Source of the DNA: CAYYKD01 sp964471825 | GTDB lineage: Bacteria > Spirochaetota > GWE2-31-10 > CAYYKD01 | DNA: 64,000 nucleotides | Direction: 5' to 3' | Assembly: GCA_964471825.1 (NCBI GenBank) | Contig: CAYYKD010000009.1 | Span: forward strand, 56,873 to 120,872 | In this document: positions 54,027 through 62,138 of the stretch, piece after piece | Layout: the number at the start of each line of letters is the position of its first letter | Numbering within the stretch: the stretch's first letter is position 1 | Made by a program: the position numbers and the translations under genes | Notes under the pieces: generated by a model | The model's input: the letters and a program-made list of their open reading frames with translations, nothing else | What the model was told of the DNA's origin: nothing | Databases searched by the model: none

Positions 54027-56195
54027 TCAATCATTATAGAAATGATCTGAATTTCTTAATTCCATCAATATCCTTGGATTCTTCTTTAGAAACCTCATCA
54101 TATTATCCCATTTTATCTTAAAATAAGTACATTTAGACACACAAACGATGTTTATATCCGGCAACTCGTCCTGAATAAGATGTGCAGGAGACCCGATATA
54201 ATCTCCTTCAGAAAGTGTCTCTATTGCATTGTCATCACTATCTGTAATCTCAGCCTCACCGGACTGCCAAATAATAGCGTAGTCAACAGGATTATTACAA
54301 GTCATAAGAACAGTTCCGGACTCAGACTCACAAAACTCCATTAGATATTCAAGGTGGTTTTTTTGAGTTATTGTCATTGAATTAAAAAGAGTATTTTTAG
54401 AAATAGTTTCAAATGAATTATGCTTTCTTATTACATCAAGTTTTTTGAGATCATTTAATAAAGAAGTATCCATCAAAAACGACAAAAAATCATCTTTCTC
54501 TACCGTAAGTGTTATTATATCAGTATTTGCAACAATTGTATCGATTGAAGGTCTATCCCATACTATTGAGGCCTCACCAAAATAACTACCAGATACCAAA
54601 TATGCCTTAAAATCTCCATTTTCATAAAGTGAAGCTCGTCCTGAGAGGAGTATAAAAAACCTTTTACTCTCCTCACCCTCTTTTATTAAACATTCGTCTT
54701 TACTAAATTTCCTATATTTCATAACGCTCAAGAATTCGGCTGCCTTTCGAAAGTTTAAGTTTTCAAAAATATCTATTCCAGATAAAAAATTTAATATCTG
54801 TATTGATTCTAGATTAGAATAATAACTAACATCAATTATTAGCGTATTTTTTAATCCGGTCATCGTTTCCTTAAATCCCGATTCTGCAGGTATAATAGAT
54901 TTATCAACATGAACGAGAAGAATATTCTGTTTTATACTATTTTCTAATTTTAAAAGTGTATCTAAAGGGGTGTGAATTGGTGGAACCCCGGCTTCATGAA
55001 TAATAAGATCTTTATTCCAATCAAACTCATAAAGCTCTTCAAATCTTCCCGGTGTAAGTATATTCTTATCTAACAACTCTTTAAAATATTTCTTATCATT
55101 CAGGTGATCAGAGGTATATACTATATTTTTACCTTTAAAAGAAAGTTCAAAGCCGATTGTAGGAATAGCGTGTAATCTATATGAAAACACAAACTGAGCA
55201 CCATTGATTAAAATTGGTCTCCCAATCTGAATAGGCACAAAATCAATTAATTGAAACAAATCATCAGATGAAAGCCCGGTTAATAATGATGTTTTTTTAA
55301 TAAAACTTCGAAGAATTGTTGGTGTCGTGTAAAGTTTAATCCGACCTTCCTGTAGGATCTTTTGCATAACACCGGAGTCATGGTCAGCATGACAATGAGT
55401 TAAAATTACAGATTTGACCATACAAGGATCTACATTTTCATCATACAGCCATAATGATGAATCAATTGGCGGATCAATCATTATACCGGACCCATTTATC
55501 CAGAATATAAAGCCGGATGTCTTGCCTTTTGGATCAAAACCATGGGAGGCTCCAAGTGTTGTTATACCAAATACGGGGGGAATAAATAAAAATGAATCAG
55601 CCTCAGGCTCAACTGACTGAATCTCAATATCAATATCAATGTCAAGATTAACCTCATAACTAATACAGTCAATTGTAACAACACCTGTATCCTCATTATA
55701 TGAGAGTGTTTTAGACTCACATAGATCAATTTTTTTACCTGAATCCAACTCAACAAATTCAACAAAGTCATTCATCGACATGAGATTACCTGTAGATGGA
55801 TTTGTAGCAAAAAACCTCAATTCCTTTTCCATATCCGGATAGTTTTTTGCATTTTTTCCATTAGCATACTCTAACTCTATATTCAAATCATCAGGGCCAA
55901 AGATAGATTCCCTTAAAATCTCTTGAATTACTTCTATCTGATCTTTTTTACAATAGACAACTGTTTTTTTCTTCTTTAAAAAGTAGTTGAAATAGACCGG
56001 AAATTCAAGCTCCGCAAAACTACAGAGTCTTGATGATGAAAAGAGCTGCTTTGGCAGAATGAATCTATCAGGCACCTCACCAACAACATTAATTGAGTCC
56101 TTTATTGTTTCGGGAGGAACCCCAAGTTGAATAATTAGTCCATCATTTTTTAAAAGCACTCCCCCTTTGGGAAGTTTATATAGATCATTTTTCAT
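54027..56195 (-). CDS. metallo-beta-lactamase-fold protein fused to two cNMP-binding domains
   Basis: 722 residues. The middle part (about 205-470) is an MBL fold with ILTHCHADHDSG (H267, H269, D271, H272), IVYTSDHLND and IIHEAG, the two-metal hydrolase set, similar to class II cyclic-nucleotide phosphodiesterases and RNase Z-like enzymes. Residues ~475-600 and ~605-715 are two cNMP-type beta-rolls; the first has GSYFGEASIVWDRPSIDTIVA without the usual RxAT. The N-terminal ~200 residues are unrecognised. It could degrade or sense a cyclic nucleotide. No partner gene is adjacent. Confidence 0.8.
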   Translation of the reverse strand: MKNDLYKLPKGGVLLKNDGLIIQLGVPPETIKDSINVVGEVPDRFILPKQLFSSSRLCSFAELEFPVYFNYFLKKKKTVVYCKKDQIEVIQEILRESIFGPDDLNIELEYANGKNAKNYPDMEKELRFFATNPSTGNLMSMNDFVEFVELDSGKKIDLCESKTLSYNEDTGVVTIDCISYEVNLDIDIDIEIQSVEPEADSFLFIPPVFGITTLGASHGFDPKGKTSGFIFWINGSGIMIDPPIDSSLWLYDENVDPCMVKSVILTHCHADHDSGVMQKILQEGRIKLYTTPTILRSFIKKTSLLTGLSSDDLFQLIDFVPIQIGRPILINGAQFVFSYRLHAIPTIGFELSFKGKNIVYTSDHLNDKKYFKELLDKNILTPGRFEELYEFDWNKDLIIHEAGVPPIHTPLDTLLKLENSIKQNILLVHVDKSIIPAESGFKETMTGLKNTLIIDVSYYSNLESIQILNFLSGIDIFENLNFRKAAEFLSVMKYRKFSKDECLIKEGEESKRFFILLSGRASLYENGDFKAYLVSGSYFGEASIVWDRPSIDTIVANTDIITLTVEKDDFLSFLMDTSLLNDLKKLDVIRKHNSFETISKNTLFNSMTITQKNHLEYLMEFCESESGTVLMTCNNPVDYAIIWQSGEAEITDSDDNAIETLSEGDYIGSPAHLIQDELPDINIVCVSKCTYFKIKWDNMMRFLKKNPRILMELRNSDHFYND

Positions 56196-56325
56196 ATAGG
56201 CTATATTATCTAAATATTATGAAATAAAAAAGAAAAATTTTAATATTTTTTTAAATTAGTAAATATAAAAGAAAAAAAAGCGTTTATATATAATGAATGT
56301 TAAAATTTATTGATCGGGAAAAAGC

Positions 56326-56997
56326 ATGTCAAACAAATTAATTGTAATATTTTTCAGCTTAATATTAGCGTTACATCCAACCTTTACAGATACTCCAATT
56401 ATTTCAATAAAACAAAGCTCTTATGGAACATATCGGTTATTAACATCAATGAATTGGATTGCACCTGCAAATACCAATGAAAAAATAAAATTATCTGTTT
56501 ACCAAAAAATCAATAAAAATATCACCTATATATTAAATTCTGATTTTATATTTCAAAGAAATATTAACTTTGTTAGTACAGATGACATTTATAGATACAC
56601 AATTAATAATGAATTTAAAATAAATATTTCATATGGATTTAATCAATTTTATATTGGTCAACAAGTATCCACAAAACTAACTAAAAATTTAAATACAAAT
56701 TCAATCACAACACAAATAGGTTATCGATACAGAATAAGAAACTTCGCTGTACATTTTAAATATATAAACAATTCAGATCTCAACTTAAATGGAAAAATAA
56801 ATCATAAGTTTTATTCTCAAATATCTTGGCGTACAAATCAGATAAATTTCATCAATTTTTATATCAATAGTTCAATTAATCTATCACACTCAAATCAAAA
56901 CACAAATAAACCTCTCCCTATACTTGACTCAGCCACATTGACATTTACAGCCGTTATCGACACAAACAAGATGAAAAAAAAGCCTGCTAAAATATAA
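56326..56997 (+). CDS. hypothetical exported beta-rich protein
   Basis: 223 residues. Signal peptide MSNKLIVIFFSLILALHPTF. The mature chain alternates polar and hydrophobic or aromatic residues in strands (QKINKNITYILNSDFIF, EFKINISYGFNQFYIGQQ, TQIGYRYRIRNFAVHFKYI, NFINFYINSSINLS), as in outer-membrane beta barrels. No homologue is recognised. Its last codons overlap the sigma-factor terminator on the other strand. Confidence 0.6.
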   Translation: MSNKLIVIFFSLILALHPTFTDTPIISIKQSSYGTYRLLTSMNWIAPANTNEKIKLSVYQKINKNITYILNSDFIFQRNINFVSTDDIYRYTINNEFKINISYGFNQFYIGQQVSTKLTKNLNTNSITTQIGYRYRIRNFAVHFKYINNSDLNLNGKINHKFYSQISWRTNQINFINFYINSSINLSHSNQNTNKPLPILDSATLTFTAVIDTNKMKKKPAKI

Positions 56998-57008
56998 AAT
57001 TAGCAGGC
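56974..57008 (-). terminator. intrinsic terminator of the sigma factor gene
   Basis: On the minus strand GCCTGCTAA, a loop, TTAGCAGGC, then eight T. The plus-strand gene's last codons lie within it. Confidence 0.88.
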
Positions 57009-57028
57009 CTTCATTTCTCAAATATCAA

Positions 57029-57907
57029 CTATGCATACATATAGTTTTCGAGTTTTGTGCTTCTTGTTGAATGTCGTAATCTGGTTAGAGCCTTTTTCTC
57101 AATCTGTCTTATTCTTTCTTTAGTTAAGTTATATCTTTTCCCGATCTCCTTCAAACTAAGAGCAGTATTTCCATTAAGACCATATCGAATCTCAATTATA
57201 TCCTTCTCCTTATCGCTAAGAGTGTTTAAAACAGAATTTATAGCATTCTTCAACATTACCTGTTCTAAATGACTCTGAGGTGTCTCGCTATTTTTATCAG
57301 TAATAAAATCTCCAAGACTAGATGAATCAGGAGTGTCAAATACCGGAGTCTCTAAGGAGATAGTCTCTTTAGAAATATCCATAAGATGCTTTACTGTTTT
57401 TACATCAATATTTGATTCCTCACTTATCATTTCTGCCGAAGGTACAGTCTCAATTATAGCCTCAATCTTTTTCCTTGCCCTCTCTATCTGTATAAGTTCA
57501 TTTGCTCTATTTAAAGGCAGTCTTATCATTCTTGACTTCTCACATATCGCTTTTAAAATAGCCTGTCTAATCCACCAAACAGCATAACTTATAAAATGAA
57601 ACCCCATACTAACATCAAACTTCTTAATAGCCATCATCAATCCTATGTTACCTTCATTGATAAGATCAGAAAGAGGGATCCCTTGATTTCTGTATTTCTT
57701 TGCAACAGCTACAACAAATTTTAGATTAGATCTAACAATTTTATCCTGAGCATCTTTGTCTCCATCCTTAGCCTTTAATGCCAAGGACTCCTCTTCCTCT
57801 CTGGAAAGTAAAGGTATCTTGCTAATCTCATTTAAATAAAAAGAGAGTGAATTATTATAATCTGATGTCGACTTTACTCTATCTATATACTTTTTTTCTA
57901 CTATCAT
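57029..57907 (-). CDS. sigma-70 family RNA polymerase sigma factor (group 2-like)
   Basis: 292 residues. Region 1.2/2.1 (FYLNEISKIPLLSREEEESLALKA), region 2.2-2.4 (LIPxxLIN-type SDLINEGNIGLMMAIKKFD, ISYAVWWIRQAILKAI), region 3 and region 4.2 (LSLKEIGKRYNLTKERIRQIEKKAL) are all present; the long non-conserved region of housekeeping RpoD is absent. It resembles RpoS or the short SigA-like factors. Divergent from, and next to, the ammonia-lyase operon; whether it reads that promoter is unknown. Confidence 0.88.
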   Translation of the reverse strand: MIVEKKYIDRVKSTSDYNNSLSFYLNEISKIPLLSREEEESLALKAKDGDKDAQDKIVRSNLKFVVAVAKKYRNQGIPLSDLINEGNIGLMMAIKKFDVSMGFHFISYAVWWIRQAILKAICEKSRMIRLPLNRANELIQIERARKKIEAIIETVPSAEMISEESNIDVKTVKHLMDISKETISLETPVFDTPDSSSLGDFITDKNSETPQSHLEQVMLKNAINSVLNTLSDKEKDIIEIRYGLNGNTALSLKEIGKRYNLTKERIRQIEKKALTRLRHSTRSTKLENYMYA

Positions 57908-58167
57908 ATTTTACCACCTTGAAATAATTTAATTACAAATATTCAAAGCATTTTTCATGCCAACACACCATATCGTTTGAATCCTATTTTAAAGGTTATA
58001 AATTGTTAATAACGAATTATTTAAGTTTATTTTTAATATAAAAATACTTTAGGATAGAAATAATTAAACTAATAACAACGAACTAAACAAATTATGTGTA
58101 TTTTTTACACACAATTCATTTTTTAACCTTTTTTTAAATATTTTTTAAAAAAAGTTGCGTTAAAAAG

Positions 58168-58196
58168 TTAACAATAACAATAAAATGTGTTATAAC
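58168..58196 (+). promoter_or_regulatory. promoter of the ammonia-lyase/polyketide operon
   Basis: TTAACA, 17 nt, TATAAC. The 13-nt AAATGTGTTATAA is the same as at 7310-7321 and the geometry matches. The divergent gap 57908-58227 (320 nt) holds this and otherwise AT-rich sequence. Confidence 0.7.
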
Positions 58197-58227
58197 TTAT
58201 TTCTAAATTAAGTATGAAGGTGTTATT

Positions 58228-59811
58228 ATGAAAGTTATTATTGACGGAAATTCCTTAAAAATCAACGATATAGTTAATGTGATATATAATAACTATGCAG
58301 TAGAGTTATCTGAAGATAAAGCATTTGTTGATAAACTATTAAAATCTAGAGCTTTTCTTGAAGAATATATTGAAAAAGGGTATCCAATTTATGGTGTTAC
58401 AACCGGTTTTGGTGATTCATGCCATAACCAGATCAACCCGAAAAAATCAGAAAAACTGCAAGAATCACTTGTTGCTTTTCATGGAATAGGTATCGGCAAC
58501 TATTTTACAAAAGAAGAGGCTAAAGCCTGCGTTCTTGTAAGATTAAACACAAATATTAAAGGTTATTCAGCTATAAGAAAAGCAGTTGCTGATATAATGG
58601 TTGAATTTATAAATAGAGGGATAATTCCGGCTATTCCAACCCTGGGTTCTGTTGGAGCATCAGGGGATTTAACCCCGCTAAGCTATATCGCTGCAACACT
58701 AACAGGAAAACGAAAGGTATTCTACAAGGGAGAACTAACAGAAGCATCAACAGCATTAAAGGAAGAAGAACTAAAACCGGTTGTTCTCCAATCTAAAGAG
58801 GGCCTTGCTCTGATGAATGGTACCTCTGTAATGACTGCTGTAGCAGCCCTTAACTGGTACAAAGCAAAAAAACTAGCAAATATTGCTGACTTTGTAACAG
58901 CAGCAACTGTAGAGATAATCAATGGAAACGAAATTCCTTACAGAAGAAAAGTTTCTGAAATAAAAAACCATCCGGGACAGATCGAATCAGCGGATAATAT
59001 TTACACAGTATTAAAAGATTCAAAAAGAGTTCATCAGTATGAAGAGTTGTTAAACAAAATTGGAACTATTGAAAGTGAATCATTTATCAAACATGACATT
59101 AAAATACAAGATAGATATTCACTTAGATGTACTCCGCAAATAATCGGAGTACTTCGAGATACCCTTAGTTTTTCAAAGGGTATGATTGAAAATGAATTAA
59201 ATTCTGCTAATGACAACCCGCTTATTGACCAGGAAAACAATGTAATATATAACAGTGGAAATTTCTATGGTGGGCACATCTGTGCTGCAAGTGATTATCT
59301 TAGAATAGCTCTTGCAAATGCTGCAGACCTCTCAGATAAACAGGCAGAACTAATTATTGATGGTAAATTTAACAATCTAACAGAAAATTTAATACCAAGG
59401 ATAAGTGATAATGATGAGCTGGGGCTTTACCACGGGTTTAAGGCTGCTCAAATCTCAATCTCTGCACTTTGCTGTGAGATCAATTATTTAGCGGGTCCTG
59501 TTAGTATCCACTCAAGACCGACCGAATCGCTTAATCAGGATAAGGTATCTTTGGGAACTATAAGTGCAAGGAAATTATCTGAAGTGGTCAATCTTCTATA
59601 CTATCAGTATTCTATCCATCTTTTAGCAGTACTTCAAGCCATTGATTTACTCGGAACAGAAGACTTTAGTCCAATCACTAAAAAGATACACAAAAAGCTT
59701 AGAGAGTTTACTAAGTTTGTTACTAAAGACAGGCCTTTAGATGCTGAGGCAGAAAAACTAAAAACATTCCTTGAAACAGATACACTTTTTGATGATTTAA
59801 AAAATATTTAA
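58228..59811 (+). CDS. aromatic amino acid ammonia lyase (HAL/TAL/PAL family)
   Basis: 527 residues. The MIO cofactor forms from Ala144-Ser145-Gly146 in GSVGASGDLTPLSYIA. Catalytic Tyr55 is in YGVTTGFG; ELNSANDNPLID and GGHICAAS are conserved MIO-enzyme blocks. The substrate-selectivity pair is Phe84-His85 (LVAFHGIG), not the Ser-His of typical histidine lyases. Such enzymes give trans-cinnamate or p-coumarate as starter acids. No hut genes are nearby; an ACP, ketosynthases and a ligase follow, which points to aryl-polyene or flexirubin-type synthesis. GAAGGTG precedes the ATG. The start fits the family. Confidence 0.88.
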   Translation: MKVIIDGNSLKINDIVNVIYNNYAVELSEDKAFVDKLLKSRAFLEEYIEKGYPIYGVTTGFGDSCHNQINPKKSEKLQESLVAFHGIGIGNYFTKEEAKACVLVRLNTNIKGYSAIRKAVADIMVEFINRGIIPAIPTLGSVGASGDLTPLSYIAATLTGKRKVFYKGELTEASTALKEEELKPVVLQSKEGLALMNGTSVMTAVAALNWYKAKKLANIADFVTAATVEIINGNEIPYRRKVSEIKNHPGQIESADNIYTVLKDSKRVHQYEELLNKIGTIESESFIKHDIKIQDRYSLRCTPQIIGVLRDTLSFSKGMIENELNSANDNPLIDQENNVIYNSGNFYGGHICAASDYLRIALANAADLSDKQAELIIDGKFNNLTENLIPRISDNDELGLYHGFKAAQISISALCCEINYLAGPVSIHSRPTESLNQDKVSLGTISARKLSEVVNLLYYQYSIHLLAVLQAIDLLGTEDFSPITKKIHKKLREFTKFVTKDRPLDAEAEKLKTFLETDTLFDDLKNI

Positions 59812-59823
59812 CAGGAGATTATT

Positions 59824-60078
59824 ATGATTAACAAAGATGATTTAAAGAAATTGATTATTGAGACGGTTAACGATCCGGATATCAACAACAACACATTAAA
59901 GGATGAATCACCCTTGATTGGACCTGACGGTATTTTCTTCGATTCAATCGATGTATTGGAACTTATAGTTCAACTAGAGAAAAAGTTCGGAATTCAGATT
60001 AAAGATAATGACATGATACAGGAAAAACTTAAATCATTTAATACACTGTTTGATTTTGTGAATAGTAATGCAAAATAA
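59824..60078 (+). CDS. acyl carrier protein
   Basis: 84 residues. The phosphopantetheine serine is Ser41 in FFDSIDVLELIVQLEKKFG. The sequence is acidic and helical like ACPs of aryl-polyene clusters. It presumably carries the aryl starter or the growing polyene. It starts 12 nt after the ammonia-lyase stop and its last 11 nt overlap the ketosynthase gene, so the three are translated together. A phosphopantetheinyl transferase must come from elsewhere. Confidence 0.9.
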   Translation: MINKDDLKKLIIETVNDPDINNNTLKDESPLIGPDGIFFDSIDVLELIVQLEKKFGIQIKDNDMIQEKLKSFNTLFDFVNSNAK

Positions 60079-61228
60079 TCGTGTCTATATAACATTAAAT
60101 AATACAATATCAGCATTAGGTACCGGAACTATTAGTTCTACTAATAACTACCTAAACAGGGTTTCTAATATAAAAATACCTGAAAATCTAACCGAGAAAA
60201 AATACAGGTTAAACCAGCCATATTTTAGTATCGATTATGATTTGCTTAGCCTAAAACCATTTAATTCAAAAGTTGCTAACATTTGTATAAATTTAATTGA
60301 ACAGGTTAAATCAGAGCTATCAATTGATACACCTTTATTTATAGGTACATCAACCGGGGGTATTGATGATACTGAATCACACTACAATAATCTGGTAAAT
60401 ATTGATAGCAATGAAAATAGAGAATGTAAATATTCAATACACAGTAATCACTTTTTCAATGTATTAGGTGATAATATAAGGAATTATTACAACGGTTTAA
60501 TCGGTAAGGTTTATACTATATCAACAGCTTGCTCATCATCAGCTCAGGCATTACTATACGCATACAAACTAATTAAATACGGCGTTATAAAAAAAGCACT
60601 GGTACTCGGAGTTGATGTTCTGTCATATACAACAATGATAGGATTCGATTCACTAAAACTTGTTAGTTATACAGGAACCAGACCTTTATCAAATACGAGA
60701 GACGGATTAAATCTAGGAGAAGGTGGCGGAGTTCTTCTTATCGAGTCAGAGCCATCTTCTGATCCAATTTGCGAAGTACTTGGCGGAGCCTCAACGACAG
60801 ATGGCCATCATATGTCAAGTCCTGATCCTGATGGAAAATACCAGGAATTATGTATGATTGAAGCAATGCAACGGTCATGCATAGATAAGTCAAAAATTGG
60901 TTTTGTGAGTGCTCATGGAACAGGAACTGACATGAATGATAAAGTTGAAACATTAACAGTAAAAAGACTCTTTGGAACTGATGTAAGATTCTCATCATTA
61001 AAGGGATTTATAGGACATACGCTTGGTGCAAGTGCAATCTGTGAGCTACCTATAGTTATTGAAGCATTGAGACGAGGCTCGATTGTACAACCTCAAGGTT
61101 TTACCGATCCTATAGACTCTGATATCATTCCTACAGATTCTGTAAACATTGAGTCTCCATACTTCTTAAAAAACTCATTCGGTTTTGGCGGAAACAATGT
61201 CTCTCTTGTATTTAAAACTTTAAAATGA
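60068..61228 (+). CDS. beta-ketoacyl synthase (aryl-polyene type KS)
   Basis: 386 residues. All three catalytic residues are present: C155 in STACSSSAQAL, H283 in SAHGTGTDMND and H317 in GFIGHTLGAS. GEGGGVLLIES and SFGFGGNNVSLVF are conserved. The N-terminal ~80 residues are shorter and more divergent than FabF. It lengthens an ACP-bound chain. It is preceded by the ACP and followed by a degenerate KS-like protein, a KS/partner layout as in aryl-polyene and type II polyketide systems. Confidence 0.9.
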   Translation: MQNNRVYITLNNTISALGTGTISSTNNYLNRVSNIKIPENLTEKKYRLNQPYFSIDYDLLSLKPFNSKVANICINLIEQVKSELSIDTPLFIGTSTGGIDDTESHYNNLVNIDSNENRECKYSIHSNHFFNVLGDNIRNYYNGLIGKVYTISTACSSSAQALLYAYKLIKYGVIKKALVLGVDVLSYTTMIGFDSLKLVSYTGTRPLSNTRDGLNLGEGGGVLLIESEPSSDPICEVLGGASTTDGHHMSSPDPDGKYQELCMIEAMQRSCIDKSKIGFVSAHGTGTDMNDKVETLTVKRLFGTDVRFSSLKGFIGHTLGASAICELPIVIEALRRGSIVQPQGFTDPIDSDIIPTDSVNIESPYFLKNSFGFGGNNVSLVFKTLK

Positions 61229-61259
61229 AAACCGTAAATACTTTAAACTGGGGCTTTTT

Positions 61260-62138
61260 ATGAACTTTTTTAAGTTAAATGACATCTGTATTGCAAATTG
61301 TGACAACTTTGAGTCAGATAGCGTATTAGGACTATACAACTCGGGACTTTTGAATTCTCACTCAAATTTGCAAAATATTGTTATTAACAATGACATATCC
61401 GGAATATCATCAAGAATAACAACAAAATTAAAAAAAAGAATGAGTTCACTATCTCAGGGAGTCTGCTTTGTATTAGACTCATCGATTAAAGATAAAATAC
61501 TTGAAACAGACTCAATATACTTTTTTACAGCCTACGGTGAAATAGACACAACAGATAGGATCATAAAATCGATTGTTCTTGACAACTCAAACCTCGTTAG
61601 CCCGACAGATTTTCACAATTCAGTACACAACACCCCCCTAAGTTACTATACTATCATTAATCAACTGCACAATCCGGCAATTACCATATCGGATGGTAAT
61701 AACACAGGGGAAACCTTTATTCAGTATTTAAATAACATGATTCAATTAAATGAAAGGGCAGTTATCTGTTCAGGTGATGAATCCTCCTCATTTTTTTCAC
61801 TCGATAGTGTAATTCATAAAGAGATTGTTTCTTCATTTTGTTCATTTACAGTAGAACCTAACACTAATTCAGGCGGTAGATTTTTAGGATTTTTTCAAAA
61901 ATTAGATGTAATTTTAAAACAAAAAGAGTTTCTAGATGCAAATAACATCTTCTGTTCAAAAGATCTCGCTAATATTTTTAAAGACTCTACTAAAACTGTT
62001 ATCTCAGAATACGCAATCGTAAAGGACTCGCCATGCGGTATAATTTACCGCTTATTACTACCATTCTACCTTAAAATGAATGGTATAGTTATCGAACAAA
62101 CCTCAATGGGATATGCATTTTATGAGGTGAAATTATAA
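61260..62138 (+). CDS. Cys-less ketosynthase-like protein (Ketoacyl-synt_2 type)
   Basis: 292 residues. IYFFTAYGEIDTTDRII and SPTDFHNSVHNTPLSYYTII match the Ketoacyl-synt_2 group found in aryl-polyene and flexirubin clusters. The region that would hold the catalytic Cys reads AITISDGNN, with no Cys, so it should not condense. It may act as a chain-length partner of the ketosynthase upstream. Residues ~170-292 are divergent. It starts 31 nt after the KS and its last 7 nt overlap the proposed start of the ligase. Confidence 0.75.
   Translation: MNFFKLNDICIANCDNFESDSVLGLYNSGLLNSHSNLQNIVINNDISGISSRITTKLKKRMSSLSQGVCFVLDSSIKDKILETDSIYFFTAYGEIDTTDRIIKSIVLDNSNLVSPTDFHNSVHNTPLSYYTIINQLHNPAITISDGNNTGETFIQYLNNMIQLNERAVICSGDESSSFFSLDSVIHKEIVSSFCSFTVEPNTNSGGRFLGFFQKLDVILKQKEFLDANNIFCSKDLANIFKDSTKTVISEYAIVKDSPCGIIYRLLLPFYLKMNGIVIEQTSMGYAFYEVKL

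Noticed and set aside
58228..59811. Histidine ammonia-lyase HutH of histidine degradation
   Set aside because: No hutU, hutI or hutG nearby; Phe-His at the selectivity site; operon partners are ACP, KS and ligase.
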